This document shows, piece after piece, positions 1 through 8,733 of a DNA stretch of 32,366 nt. The stretch lies in assembly GCA_018969015.1 (NCBI GenBank), contig JAGWZE010000036.1, forward strand, positions 1 to 32,366, given 5' to 3'. Every line of letters starts with the position of its first letter. The first letter of the stretch is position 1. The notes below the pieces were generated by a model. That model did no database searches. It worked only from the letters and a program-made list of their open reading frames with translations, and was not told where the DNA came from. This stretch comes from Alphaproteobacteria bacterium. GTDB lineage: Bacteria > Pseudomonadota > Alphaproteobacteria > Caulobacterales > Aquidulcibacteraceae. A program made the translations under genes and the position numbers.

Positions 1-2
1 TC

Positions 3-41
3 TGAGGCGCCCCCCGTTTGGTCCCTCGTTTGAAAGGAGAG
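3..41 (+). repeat. Left terminal inverted repeat of the IS3 element
   Basis: This end pairs with 1217-1254. The outer 12 bases are identical (TGAGGCGCCCCC). Inner blocks GGTCCC, CG and GGAGAG are conserved after a one-base length offset. Confidence 0.8.
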
Positions 42-67
42 TCCTCCAGTAGCGGGAAGGCTCTCAG

Positions 68-331
68 ATGCGCAAAAGCCGTTTCACCGAAGAACAGATC
101 ATCGCGATCCTTGCGGAGCAGGAGCGCGGATTAACCACGGCGGAGGTGTGCCGCCGGCACGGGATTTCGAGCCCGACCTTCTACAAGTGGAAGGCCAAGT
201 TCGGCGGGATGGAGGTCTCCGACGCCCGCAAGCTGAAGACGCTCGAGGACGAGAACCGGCGTCTGAAGAAGCTCCTGGCTGAGGCGATGCTGGACGTCGC
301 GGTGCTCAAGGACGTTCTGGGAAAAAACTGA
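68..331 (+). CDS. IS3-family transposase OrfA (DNA-binding subunit)
   Basis: This 87-residue protein supplies the helix-turn-helix and leucine-zipper part of the IS3 OrfAB transposase. Residues 1-45 form the HTH ([13 protein letters not shown], then [15 protein letters not shown]). Residues 55-80 form a heptad-patterned segment ([19 protein letters not shown]) expected to dimerise. The ATG at 68 follows a purine-rich stretch (GCGGGAAGG) in a plausible ribosome-binding position. The frame closes with a TGA at 329-331, just after the slippery heptamer, so OrfA alone is the default product and OrfAB arises by -1 slippage. Alone, OrfA of this family typically acts as a regulator. Confidence 0.9.
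   Translation: MRKSRFTEEQIIAILAEQERGLTTAEVCRRHGISSPTFYKWKAKFGGMEVSDARKLKTLEDENRRLKKLLAEAMLDVAVLKDVLGKN
322..328 (+). other. Programmed -1 frameshift site (A AAA AAC) in the IS3 element
   Basis: The heptamer A AAA AAC sits exactly in the zero frame of orfA. After -1 slippage the ribosome reads AAA AAA CTG ACG and continues without a stop into the orfB frame to 1206. The orfA stop codon TGA follows directly. This is the known mechanism for producing the fused OrfAB transposase in IS3 elements. Confidence 0.85.
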
Positions 332-1206
332 CGTCGCCGGCGGCGCGCAAGGCGGCGGCGGTCAAGGCCGTCGCCGAGCACGGCCTCTCCCAGAGGCGGG
401 CCTGCGCGCTGATCGGCGTCGATCCCAAGACCGTGCGTCGCCCCGACGCCAAGGACAATCCCGAGATCCGCGCGCGGATGCGCGAGATCGCCGAGCATCG
501 CCGCCGGTTCGGCTATCGCCGCATCGGCGTACTGCTCGCGCGTGAAGGCATGGCTATGAACAAGAAGAAGCTCTACCGCCTCTACAGCGAGGAGCGGTTG
601 ACCGTCCGCAAGCGGAAGAAACGCAAACGCGCGATGGGATCACGCACGCCGATGCCGGCCGCAGGCGCGCCGAACATGCGTTGGAGTGTCGATTTCGTCA
701 GCGACACCTTTGGCGCCTCGCGGCGATTTCGCACACTCGCCGTCGTGGACGACTGCACCCGCGAATGCATCGGGCTCGTGGCCGACACCTCGATCGGCGG
801 GGCGCGTGTGACACGCGAGCTCGATGCGATGATGCGCGTCTACGGCGCGCCAGCCTGCATCGTCAGTGACAACGGGACCGAATTCACGAGCCGCGCCGCA
901 CTCGAATGGCAGGGCAAAACGGGGGTCGGCTGGCACTATATCGATCCGGGCAAGCCGCAGCAGAACGCCTATGTGGAAAGCTTCAACGGCCGCCTGCGCG
1001 ACGAGTGCCTCAACGAGACCGCGTTCGAGTCCTTGACCCACGCGCGCCGCGTCCTGGCGCTATGGCGGCACGACTACAACCATGTCCGTCCGCACTCGGC
1101 ATTGGACGGCGCAACACCGGCTGAAGCACGGGCCGCGGGCGGCTGGCCTGGCTCGCCCGACGGCCGATCCAGCCGCCCGCTACCCGCCGTGCTCAAAACC
1201 AGCTAG
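328..1206 (+). CDS. IS3-family transposase OrfB (DDE catalytic domain, made as OrfAB fusion)
   Basis: This is the integrase core of the transposase, which cuts and joins the element ends. The frame is open from the slippery site at 322-328. A GTG at 433 would give a shorter 257-residue form, but the N-terminal part encoded at 331-432 ([11 protein letters not shown], then [12 protein letters not shown]) is conserved-looking OrfB sequence, so the frameshift product is the likely enzyme. Counting from the GTG at 433, the DDE residues are D87 (WSVDFV), D146 (VSDNGTEF) and E182 ([13 protein letters not shown]), with the expected D-35-E spacing. An HTH_21-like region precedes the rve domain. Length and motifs are intact, so it is probably functional. 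Confidence 0.9.
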   Translation: MTSPAARKAAAVKAVAEHGLSQRRACALIGVDPKTVRRPDAKDNPEIRARMREIAEHRRRFGYRRIGVLLAREGMAMNKKKLYRLYSEERLTVRKRKKRKRAMGSRTPMPAAGAPNMRWSVDFVSDTFGASRRFRTLAVVDDCTRECIGLVADTSIGGARVTRELDAMMRVYGAPACIVSDNGTEFTSRAALEWQGKTGVGWHYIDPGKPQQNAYVESFNGRLRDECLNETAFESLTHARRVLALWRHDYNHVRPHSALDGATPAEARAAGGWPGSPDGRSSRPLPAVLKTS

Positions 1207-1216
1207 ATCGGATTAA

Positions 1217-1254
1217 CTCTCCAATCGGGCGCGGGACCCGATGGGGGCGCCTCA
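1217..1254 (-). repeat. Right terminal inverted repeat of the IS3 element
   Basis: Read on the minus strand it begins TGAGGCGCCCCC and matches the left end through a GGAGAG block. It begins 11 bases beyond the orfB stop, the usual compact layout of IS3 elements. Confidence 0.8.
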
Positions 1255-1579
1255 GTCGCGACGCCAAGTTTGGGGCGTGACCGGTATAGGGCGCGTACGT
1301 TCGTCGCAGCGATCGGGGCGCATGGACATGTACGGCCGGCGGATCGTCGCCGTTCCAGGACCGGTTGGTCTTTCTTCGTGCCTCCCCGATCGGGATCGGG
1401 GGAAGGGTTTCGTCGACTCATCAGCGCGCTGCGAGCGCGACCGACGTGAGGCGACGATCGATGGGCGAGAACCAGAATCGGCGAATGTCATCGATGTTTC
1501 ATCAGACTGTTCGCGAACGGTGATTGAACGCGGGGCGCGCGACCCGTGAGATGCCTCCAAATGTCGTAATGGGGTCTGC
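1255..1579. other. Gene-free spacer between the IS3 element and the metallophosphoesterase
   Basis: No gene is supported in these 325 bases. A perfect 8-bp hairpin (CCCCGATC, loop GG, GATCGGGG) lies at 1384-1401 and a perfect 10-bp palindrome GTTCGCGAAC at 1509-1518, about 60 bases before the next start codon. Either could be regulatory, but the same palindrome also occurs inside the next gene, so no operator is claimed. Confidence 0.4.
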
Positions 1580-3517
1580 ATGTCACCGATCGCACTCCGT
1601 CGCGTAATCGCGGCGCTGGTTCTTGCTTCGTCGTGGCTGGCGACTCCCCCCCTGGCTGCCGCACATGAGGCCGGAAGGGCGCATGCGCATCAGGCTCATG
1701 CCGGGAAGGGGCGGCCAAATGCAAAAACGCATCAGCCCTCGATTGCCGGGCGCTTTTCGATCGATCCCGTCGCCAAATTGGCGATGAGCCACGATCGGTT
1801 CGCGAACGATCCCGACTCGTTCCAGTTCGTCATCGTGTCCGACAATACTGGCGGCGCACGCACCGGCGTGTTCGCGTCTGCGGTCGACAAAATCAATCTT
1901 CTGCAGCCCGAGTTTGTCATCAGCGTTGGCGATTTGATCGAGGGCTATTCGGAAAGCTCGGACATTCTTGCGGCGCAATGGGCTGAATTCGAGAGCATGG
2001 TCGGTCGCATCGAGGCGCCGTTCTTCTACACGCCGGGCAATCACGATTATTCGAATAACGTAATGGCTGATCTATGGGCCAAGAAGTTCGGACGGTCCTA
2101 CTATCACTTTCTGTATAAGGACGTTCTCTTCGTCGTCCTGAACACCGAGCGCACGCGCCCGGGCGGCGGCGATCCGTCGATCGATCCGGAGCAGCGCCAA
2201 TACCTCGCCGACGTTCTCGCGAAGACTCCGAATGCGCGCTGGACGTTGCTTTTCATGCATCAGCCGGTCTGGTCGGTTGGGCACGACAAGTCGTGGGCCG
2301 AAGTCGAAAAGGTGCTGGGAGAGCGTCCGTTCACGGCGATCGCCGGGCATATGCACACCTATGAATACGTGAGTCGCGGTGGGCGCGACCTCATCACGCT
2401 CGGCACGACCGGCGGCGGAAGCCAGTTGCGCGGCGAGGCCTACGGCGAATTCGATCACGTCACATGGGTGACGATGAAGAAATCCGGCCCCGTCATCGCT
2501 AATCTCCATCTGGACGGCATCACGGACAAAGTCGTCTCCGCGCCAGGCTTTTCGGCCAAACTGTCCAAGGTTCCCACCTTTGCGTTCGAGCCCTGGGCCA
2601 TCGGACCCGATGGCAAGCCCGCGACAACCCTGAAGCTCGCGGTTGCGAACCCATTCGATGCGCCTCTCCGGTTCACCCTCGCCGCGCCGCAGAACGTGAG
2701 TGTGCAATTGCGCGGAGATCCGCCGGCCGGCGAAGTTGCGCCGCGGTCGACGAAGCTGGTCGATGTTCCGGTGTCCGTCGCCGCGTCCGGCGTGGCGCGC
2801 CCCCTCGAGGTGCGCGGCTCGGCGACGCTGAACGTCGGCGATCGCGACGTGTCATGGACGAGCGCTGTACGGGCCCGTCCGGTCAGTATTGAGCAGCTGG
2901 CTCGCGTCGCCGGGCCCGTCTCGTTCGATGGCGCGATCGGCGACTGGGCTGCATTGCGTTTCGCGGGTGCGCCCGCGACCCGCGGCGATGGTCCCGCCGC
3001 CGCGTCGGAAGCCGATGCGTCGTTCCGGTTCGACGCCGCCTATGACGACGCGTTCCTCTATGTCGCCGTCGACGTGCGCGACGATGAGGTCACTCCGGGC
3101 ATACTGAGCGGCAAGCATGATGCGCAAGACCTCGCCATCCTGACGCTCGACGCCCGCCCGATGCGTCAGAGCGCAGCCAATGCGGCGCTCGTGACGGGCC
3201 TGAAGGCCGGCGACTGGATCGCCATCATGGGATCGCCCAACGATCGTGACGGCGAGAAGCTTTTCGGCTCGATCATTCCGGCGATGTTCGAGGTGAAGAC
3301 GAAACGCACGGCGGGCGGCTATACGGCTGAGTTCCGAGTTCCGATCGCCTATGTGCAATCCAAGCACCCAAACGGTCCGTGGACGGATGTTCGTCTCAAC
3401 GTGTCGGTCAATGACGCTGATCCGAAGACGAAGCCCGAGAGGGGGCCGCTGAACCTCAGCTGGCAACCGGATTGGCGCGAACAGATCGCCGGCACGGGAA
3501 CGTTCGTTCGCAAATGA
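1580..3517 (+). CDS. Secreted calcineurin-like metallophosphoesterase with C-terminal CBM9-like domain
   Basis: A 645-residue two-domain protein. An N-terminal signal peptide (to about residue 28, ending PLAAA) points to export. A histidine-rich stretch (about 29-51) follows. The phosphoesterase domain (about 80-330) shows GDLIE at 117, GNHD at 153, the metal-ligand H227 (MHQP) and GHMH at 256. The first motif reads SDNT (87-90) rather than the usual DxH, so one canonical metal ligand is replaced. The C-terminal part (about 440-645; FDGAIGDWAALRF, then YDDAFLYVAVDVRDDEV) resembles the CBM9-like sugar-binding fold seen on secreted enzymes. The substrate is unknown; a phosphorylated glycan or phosphodiester is my inference. 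It lies 148 bp upstream of, and in the same direction as, a TonB-dependent receptor, suggesting hydrolysis coupled to uptake. Confidence 0.85.
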   Translation: MSPIALRRVIAALVLASSWLATPPLAAAHEAGRAHAHQAHAGKGRPNAKTHQPSIAGRFSIDPVAKLAMSHDRFANDPDSFQFVIVSDNTGGARTGVFASAVDKINLLQPEFVISVGDLIEGYSESSDILAAQWAEFESMVGRIEAPFFYTPGNHDYSNNVMADLWAKKFGRSYYHFLYKDVLFVVLNTERTRPGGGDPSIDPEQRQYLADVLAKTPNARWTLLFMHQPVWSVGHDKSWAEVEKVLGERPFTAIAGHMHTYEYVSRGGRDLITLGTTGGGSQLRGEAYGEFDHVTWVTMKKSGPVIANLHLDGITDKVVSAPGFSAKLSKVPTFAFEPWAIGPDGKPATTLKLAVANPFDAPLRFTLAAPQNVSVQLRGDPPAGEVAPRSTKLVDVPVSVAASGVARPLEVRGSATLNVGDRDVSWTSAVRARPVSIEQLARVAGPVSFDGAIGDWAALRFAGAPATRGDGPAAASEADASFRFDAAYDDAFLYVAVDVRDDEVTPGILSGKHDAQDLAILTLDARPMRQSAANAALVTGLKAGDWIAIMGSPNDRDGEKLFGSIIPAMFEVKTKRTAGGYTAEFRVPIAYVQSKHPNGPWTDVRLNVSVNDADPKTKPERGPLNLSWQPDWREQIAGTGTFVRK

Positions 3518-3570
3518 GCGCCGTGATCGATCAACGTTCGTCCGCTCACTGAATTGTAAAAAAATCGTCA

Positions 3571-3586
3571 GCCAATCTTCATTGGC
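3571..3586 (+). promoter_or_regulatory. Small hairpin upstream of the TonB receptor
   Basis: GCCAAT and ATTGGC form a perfect 6-bp stem with a four-base loop, 80 bases before the receptor start codon and 54 bases after the phosphoesterase stop. Its role is unknown; it is not followed by a T-run. Confidence 0.25.
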
Positions 3587-3665
3587 GCATCCGTCGTCTG
3601 TCGCCTATCCGGTCAAGCCCTGGCTTCACCGGGACTGGTCGACGGCCGCCATTCAAGAGGGTTCC

Positions 3666-6035
3666 ATGCGCAAATCTCTCCGCACTCTGCCGCTTGGCAT
3701 GTTGGTCGCGCTTTGGGCGACTCCGTCGGTCGCGCAACAGGTTGCTGTATCAGGCGAGGCGCTCGACGAGATCGTCGTCACGACGCAGAAGCGGGAACAG
3801 AAGCTGATCGACGTTCCGATCAACATTTCGGTTCTCTCGCAATCGCGTATGGACATGCTCGGCGCGGACGATCTCGAAGAGATCGCCGATTTCGTCCCCG
3901 GGCTTGAAATTCAAGCGCAAAGCCTCAATGCGCCAAGCTTTGCGCTGCGCGGCATCACCTCCGATGGCGGACGTTCGCGGGTCGCGGTTTTTCAGAACGG
4001 CGTCGCGATCGGGAACCTGCGCTTCGGCCAGAGCCTCGCGCAGTTCGACATGGAGCGCATCGAGGTCGTGAAAGGCCCGCAGGCGACGCTGTTTGGACAG
4101 GGCGCACTCGTCGGCGGGATCAATTTCATCCAGAACCACGCGAGCACGAAAGGCAATTCGGGCGCGCTGCGGTTCGATCTCGGCAATTACGAGTACCAGC
4201 GCGCAGAGGGCCATTTCAACTGGGCGGTCTCGGATACGCTGGCCCTGCGGTTTGCGGGGCAGATCAAGAACCGTGACGGGTATGTGCCCAACAGCGGCAA
4301 CTCGCCCGATCTCATGGGGCAGAAGACGAGTGCGGCGCGGGTGTCCGCCCGCTTCACGCCGACGCCGAGCTTCACGGCGGACCTCACCGTCAATGTGCAG
4401 CAGGACGACAGCACCGGCACGCAGTTCAAGTCGGGCACGTTCCCGCCGGCCGGCGGCGATCTGAGCCCGTACTCGACGACGGCGATGAACATCAATTCCG
4501 ACCAGCTGCGCTCGAAGCTCGGCAATGATCGCGACGTGTTCTCGGTCACCGCGGAACTCAGCTATGCCTTCAATGACGCCTGGCGCCTCACGTCGATCAC
4601 GGACTACCGCAACATCCAGTCGCTCGAGGCCTTCGATTCCGACGGCACGGCGCTGAACCTGCTGCAGTTCGGGCTCCACGACAAAGGCCACTCGGCAAGC
4701 CAGGAACTGCGCCTCAATTACGACGCCGGCGGCCGGATCGCCGCCTTTTTCGGCGCGAACTATTACGACGAAGGCTCGTCGCAGCTGTTGCGCTTTTCCA
4801 CGGACGAGGCGCATCTGCAGGCGCTGTTCGCGCCGACGATCGCGGGCGCCGCGCGCCTGAGCGTCGCTCAGCTCGAAGGCGCCCTCGCGCTGGCTCGGAT
4901 CCCCAACGCCGCCAATTTCGACAATGTGCTGAACCCGCTGCGCGTTTCAGCGCTCGGCGCGCTGCAGGGGCGCCCGATTCCGCTCAATCCGGCGCACCTT
5001 GAGCAGAACCTTGCGAAAACGACCACCAAGGCGACGGATGTGTTCGCCGACCTGACATTCCGGGCGACGGACAAGCTGTCGATCACGGGCGGTCTGCGCT
5101 ACACGAAGGAAGAACTGAGCGCGTCGGCGATTTCGGCCCTGGTCCGCGGCAATCCGGCGCTGGGCGGCCAGCTGAATGGCATCTTCTTCAACCAGCTGCT
5201 GCTGTCCCGGCTTTCGCCGGGGGTCCTGCGCTCGCGCAGCCAAGACTCGGACGGTGCGCTGACCTGGCGCTTCAACGCGGCCTATAAGATCTCGCCTGAC
5301 ATCAACACGTGGGTGGCCGTCGGACGCGGCCGCCGTCCCGAGGCGGTCGTCGCCGACGCCGCCCAGCCGAGCGGCTTCACCATCGTCACGGAAGAGATCT
5401 ACGATCACGTCGAGACGGGCGTGGCCGGGTACTTCTTCGATCGCGCGCTGCGTGTGACGAGCTCGATCTATTACGGCCAGTACAAAGATTTCCAGACGTC
5501 GCGCTTCAGCCCGACGGCCGGCACGTTCATCACGGAGAACTCCGGCAACGCCACGCAGTACGGCTTCGAGTTCGAGGGCGAGTGGGCGGTCAACCGCAAT
5601 GTCGATCTCTTCGGCAGCTATGCCTATAACTTCTCGCAGTACGACGACACCGACGATGCAGGCAACCGCCTGCAGTTCGCGGGCAACTCGTTCCGGCTGA
5701 GCCCAGAAAACAACGTGTCCCTCGGCGCCGACCTTCGCTGGCCGCTGGCGAATGGCGGCAAGGTCTTCTTCGTCCCGACCTACATCTGGAAGGACGAACA
5801 CTTCTTCGAAGACGACAACGATCCGCGTGAGTTCGAGAACGGATATGGCCTCCTGGACCTCAAGCTCGGCTACTCGAACGCGAGCGGGCGGTTCACGGGA
5901 AGCGTGTTCGTCGAGAATGCGGCCGACGAAGAATACCTGATCGATGGCGGAAATACCGGCGGCGCGTTTGGCATCCCGACATACATCCGTGGCGTCCCTC
6001 GGATGTATGGGGTGAGCCTGAACTTCTCGTTCTGA
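3666..6035 (+). CDS. TonB-dependent outer-membrane receptor
   Basis: A 789-residue outer-membrane transporter that would import a ligand using TonB-ExbBD energy. The start is set at the ATG at 3666, preceded by AGAGGG at 3655-3660 and followed at once by a signal peptide (RKSLRTLPLGMLVALWATP, cut near SVAQQ). The upstream in-frame TTG at 3582 would add 28 non-signal residues. A TonB box (DEIVVTTQKR) leads into the plug domain (about 40-160; DVPINISVLS, ALRGI, VEVVKGPQ-like VVKGPQATLFG). The rest is a 22-strand barrel by family, ending in the terminal aromatic SLNFSF needed for membrane assembly. The sequence does not reveal the ligand. The pairing with the secreted phosphoesterase suggests a phosphate-bearing or glycan-derived compound. 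Confidence 0.92.
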   Translation: MRKSLRTLPLGMLVALWATPSVAQQVAVSGEALDEIVVTTQKREQKLIDVPINISVLSQSRMDMLGADDLEEIADFVPGLEIQAQSLNAPSFALRGITSDGGRSRVAVFQNGVAIGNLRFGQSLAQFDMERIEVVKGPQATLFGQGALVGGINFIQNHASTKGNSGALRFDLGNYEYQRAEGHFNWAVSDTLALRFAGQIKNRDGYVPNSGNSPDLMGQKTSAARVSARFTPTPSFTADLTVNVQQDDSTGTQFKSGTFPPAGGDLSPYSTTAMNINSDQLRSKLGNDRDVFSVTAELSYAFNDAWRLTSITDYRNIQSLEAFDSDGTALNLLQFGLHDKGHSASQELRLNYDAGGRIAAFFGANYYDEGSSQLLRFSTDEAHLQALFAPTIAGAARLSVAQLEGALALARIPNAANFDNVLNPLRVSALGALQGRPIPLNPAHLEQNLAKTTTKATDVFADLTFRATDKLSITGGLRYTKEELSASAISALVRGNPALGGQLNGIFFNQLLLSRLSPGVLRSRSQDSDGALTWRFNAAYKISPDINTWVAVGRGRRPEAVVADAAQPSGFTIVTEEIYDHVETGVAGYFFDRALRVTSSIYYGQYKDFQTSRFSPTAGTFITENSGNATQYGFEFEGEWAVNRNVDLFGSYAYNFSQYDDTDDAGNRLQFAGNSFRLSPENNVSLGADLRWPLANGGKVFFVPTYIWKDEHFFEDDNDPREFENGYGLLDLKLGYSNASGRFTGSVFVENAADEEYLIDGGNTGGAFGIPTYIRGVPRMYGVSLNFSF

Positions 6036-6055
6036 TCCGCGGGGCCCCGTAAAGC

Positions 6056-6090
6056 GGCGCCCGCTCGTGTTTGAACCACGAGCGGGCGCC
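6056..6090 (+). terminator. Strong hairpin downstream of the TonB receptor
   Basis: GGCGCCCGCTCGTG (6056-6069) pairs perfectly with CACGAGCGGGCGCC (6077-6090) around a seven-base loop, 21 bases after the receptor stop. No T-run follows, so it may act as a stem-loop terminator or 3'-end stabiliser. Confidence 0.65.
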
Positions 6091-6312
6091 TCGCACCTAC
6101 GGTCGCGGTCAGACCGCGCGATGTGGCGCTGTGGACGAACGATGGGCGCCATACGTCGGCCCGAGGCGCTTTCGAGTTGGCGCTCAGCCCCATGCATTGG
6201 CGCTCCCCCGACCATAGGGAGACGGACTACAACCGCGGTTTGCTGAGCGGCTGAGGTTCGGGGTTATCGGGCGGGCTTGGACGCGGGGACGGATCGCTTC
6301 CAGGCCGCCTCG

Positions 6313-7155
6313 CTAGCGGGGGTGGCGATCATCAGCGAGCGAAAATCCGCGCAGCACGAGCACGTGCACCCGCGCCCCGGCGGCGACATGCACCGTTGGT
6401 GGAATGGCGGCGCCGCGCTCGATCACGCGGTCGGCGACGTCCCGCGCGGTGCGCGAGACCCCGTCGCGGGCCGCGCGCTTCACGGGATCCTCGACCCGCA
6501 ATTCCAGTGCGCCGAGCACGGCCGTCTCGTCGTCCTGCGTCGCTGCAGCGCCGATATTGATCGATGTTGCGAGCGCCGCGGCCGCGACGAGTTCGCCCCA
6601 ATGATTGTCGACGCGGCCCGAAAGACCCGACGCGCCCGTTGCGTCGACCGCAGGCTCGGCCAGTGCGATCTGGCGGCCATCGCGCAGCACCAGTCGCTCC
6701 CAGACGATCTCGAGGCGCCGCTGCCCATACCGGCTGAGCGACGTGTAGGCGCCAACGAGGCGGGCGCCCTGGGGAATGATGATGTGTTCGCCGGTCTCGC
6801 TGTCATAGACGCTCTGCGTTACCTGCGCGATGACTGGACCGGGCGCTTGCGAGTTGATGGCTGTGATAAGGCTCGCCGGAATGATCGTGCCCGGATGAAT
6901 CGACCGGCGCGTCGATGCGCGCGCCGCCTGCGTCTGCGCTGGGCCGACACCGGTTCTACCATCGGGCGTAAACGCCGAAGGCGCAGCCTCACCGGTAGAT
7001 GCCCCGGCCGCCTCGGCGCGCGCGACCGCCTGTGATTGCGCCTGTGCCGGAGAACGGGACGAGGCCAATTTGAAGAACAGATCCGAGCGCCGCGCCGCCT
7101 CAGCCTCGTCCACGCTGTACGCGGCGCCTGAATAATGGGCCACGGAGGCGCCGTT
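6313..7155 (-). pseudogene. trbI: Truncated conjugal transfer protein TrbI/VirB10 (3' part)
   Basis: This minus-strand frame encodes about 280 residues of the periplasmic TrbI/VirB10 scaffold of a type IV secretion or conjugation channel. Recognisable stretches are PGTIIPASLITAINSQ, VYDSETGEHIIIPQGARLVG, YGQRRLEIVWERLV and DNHWGELVAAAALAT, the C-terminal TrbI domain that spans inner and outer membranes. The frame runs straight into the left end of the IS21 element at 7156, so the cytoplasmic and transmembrane N-terminus is lost. No continuation was recognisable beyond the right end at 9718. The C-terminus diverges after VHVLVLRGFSLADD. It is a relic of a conjugative or integrative element; trbI is commonly last in trb operons, consistent with no trb gene following it. 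Confidence 0.85.
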
Positions 7156-7233
7156 TGTTAACGGTGCGTGGCGGTCCAAAAACCAGCCACATCTATGGTC
7201 GCCGCCTTGCCGGTCACGGGAGGCGGCGCCGGG

Positions 7234-8733
7234 ATGAAGGACATGGACGTTTACGAATCTGTTCGCCGCTTCGTGATGATCGAGGGCGGCAGTCGGCGGG
7301 CGGCGGCGCGACTTTTTGGGATTGATCGCAAGACGGTGGACAAGTGCCTGGCGTTCTCGGCGCCGCCGGGCTACCGGCTGGGCGAGCCCCGACGCAGGCC
7401 AAAGATTGGTCCGTATCTCGGTGTGATCGAGGCCATTCTTGCGGCCGACGTGGATGCGCCCGTCAAGCAGCGCCACACGGCCAAGCGCATTTGGGAGCGG
7501 TTGCGCGACGAGCACGGCTTCACGGGCAGCTACGAGCGCGTCAAGGAGGTCGTCCGCGAGCATTTGCGTCGGCGCAAGGAGGCCTTCGTGCCGCTTGCGC
7601 ACCCGCCGGGTCATGCACAGGTCGACTTTGGCGAAGCGCACGTGATCATCGCCGGCGTGCGCTGCAAGGCGCACTTCTTCTGCATGGATCTTCCGCATTC
7701 GGACGCTTGCTTCGTCAAAGCCTACCCGGCCGAGACGACGGAGGCCTTTCTCGATGGCCATGTCAGCGCGTTCGCGTTCTTCGGGGGCGTCCCGCGGTCG
7801 ATCTTGTACGACAACACCAAGATCGCAGTGGCGCGCATCACCGGCGCCGGCGAGCGCGTGCCGACGCTCGCATTCACGGGGCTGAAGAGCCATTTCCTGT
7901 TCGAGTCACGCTTCGGCCGGCCGGGAAAGGGCAATGACAAGGGCAAGGTCGAGGGCCTCGTCAAGTTTGCTCGGCGCAACTTCATGACGCCGATCCAGGA
8001 AGCGAGTTCGTTCGAGGAGCTCAATGCCCGCCTCGCCGAGCATTGCCGACGTCGGCAGTCCGACAGCGTCGCAGGCGCCAAGGAGACGATCGGCGCGCGC
8101 ATGGCCGCAGATCAGGCCGCGTTTCGCTCCATTCCAGCGGGTCTTTTCGAGCCCTGCGATAAGCGGCCCGGGCGCGTGTCATCGACATCGGTCGTGCGCT
8201 ATCGCAGCAATGACTATTCCGTGCCGACGCGCTTTGCGCACTGCGAGGTCATGGTCAAAGGCTTCGTCGATCGCGTCGTCATCACATGCCAGGGCGAGAT
8301 CGCGGCCGATCATCCGCGCTCCTACGAGAGCGGCGACTTCGTCGCAAATCCGCTGCACTATCTCGCGCTGATCGAGCAAAAGCCAGGCGCGCTGGATCAA
8401 GCCAAAGCCCTCCAGGGCTGGGACTTGCCCGCCTGCTTCACCGACATGCGCCGGCTCATGGAGGCGCGGATGAAGACCAAGGGGCGGCGCGAGTACATCC
8501 AGGTCCTGCGCCTGCTGGAGATCTTCCAGGCGCCAATCGTCGCCGCCGCCGTCGAGGATGCGATCCGGCTCAACGTCATTAGCTTCGACGCCGTCAAGCA
8601 GCTCGCTGTCGCCAAGGTCGAGAAGCGCGCGCCAGCGCTGAGCCTGGAGCAGTACCCGTTTCTGCCGCGCGCCGACGTGCGCACCACCAGGGCCTCCGAC
8701 TACATGGCGCTGATCAATCGGAGCGCGGCATGA
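7234..8733 (+). CDS. istA: IS21-family transposase IstA
   Basis: A DDE transposase of about 499 residues that cuts and joins the element ends together with the helper IstB. The ATG at 7234 follows GGGAGGCG at a good distance and begins MKDMDVYESVRRFVMIEG, matching the usual IstA N-terminus. The frame is open further up to a GTG at 7168, which would add 22 residues. An N-terminal HTH (SRRAAARLFGIDRKTVDKCL) is followed by the rve catalytic domain (HAQVDFGEAHV for the first Asp, then ILYDNTKIAV for the second, and GNDKGKVEGLVKFARR for the Glu), then a C-terminal beta-barrel-like part (YRSNDYSVP). It appears intact. Confidence 0.93.
   Translation: MKDMDVYESVRRFVMIEGGSRRAAARLFGIDRKTVDKCLAFSAPPGYRLGEPRRRPKIGPYLGVIEAILAADVDAPVKQRHTAKRIWERLRDEHGFTGSYERVKEVVREHLRRRKEAFVPLAHPPGHAQVDFGEAHVIIAGVRCKAHFFCMDLPHSDACFVKAYPAETTEAFLDGHVSAFAFFGGVPRSILYDNTKIAVARITGAGERVPTLAFTGLKSHFLFESRFGRPGKGNDKGKVEGLVKFARRNFMTPIQEASSFEELNARLAEHCRRRQSDSVAGAKETIGARMAADQAAFRSIPAGLFEPCDKRPGRVSSTSVVRYRSNDYSVPTRFAHCEVMVKGFVDRVVITCQGEIAADHPRSYESGDFVANPLHYLALIEQKPGALDQAKALQGWDLPACFTDMRRLMEARMKTKGRREYIQVLRLLEIFQAPIVAAAVEDAIRLNVISFDAVKQLAVAKVEKRAPALSLEQYPFLPRADVRTTRASDYMALINRSAA

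Larger units (their letters stand above)
3..1254 (+). mobile_element. Complete IS3-family insertion sequence (IS407-like)
   Basis: The element is bounded by imperfect inverted repeats that start TGAGGCGCCCCC at 3 and end with the complement at 1254. Between them lie orfA and orfB in different frames, joined by an A6C slippery site. The OrfA and OrfB sequences resemble the IS407 group of the IS3 family. The two bases left of the element (TC) are compatible with a 3-bp target duplication GTC, since GTC follows at 1255-1257, but the third base lies outside the window. The element looks intact and could be active. Confidence 0.88.

Noticed and set aside
1241-1549. 102-residue open frame starting inside the IS3 right end
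   Set aside because: It starts within the terminal repeat and has no motif or coding-like composition.
7156-7893. Upstream continuation of the TrbI frame on the minus strand (a 526-residue open frame in total)
   Set aside because: This part lies opposite istA and begins exactly at the IS21 end; it is the antisense of a strongly supported transposase, so only 6313-7155 is kept as the TrbI relic.
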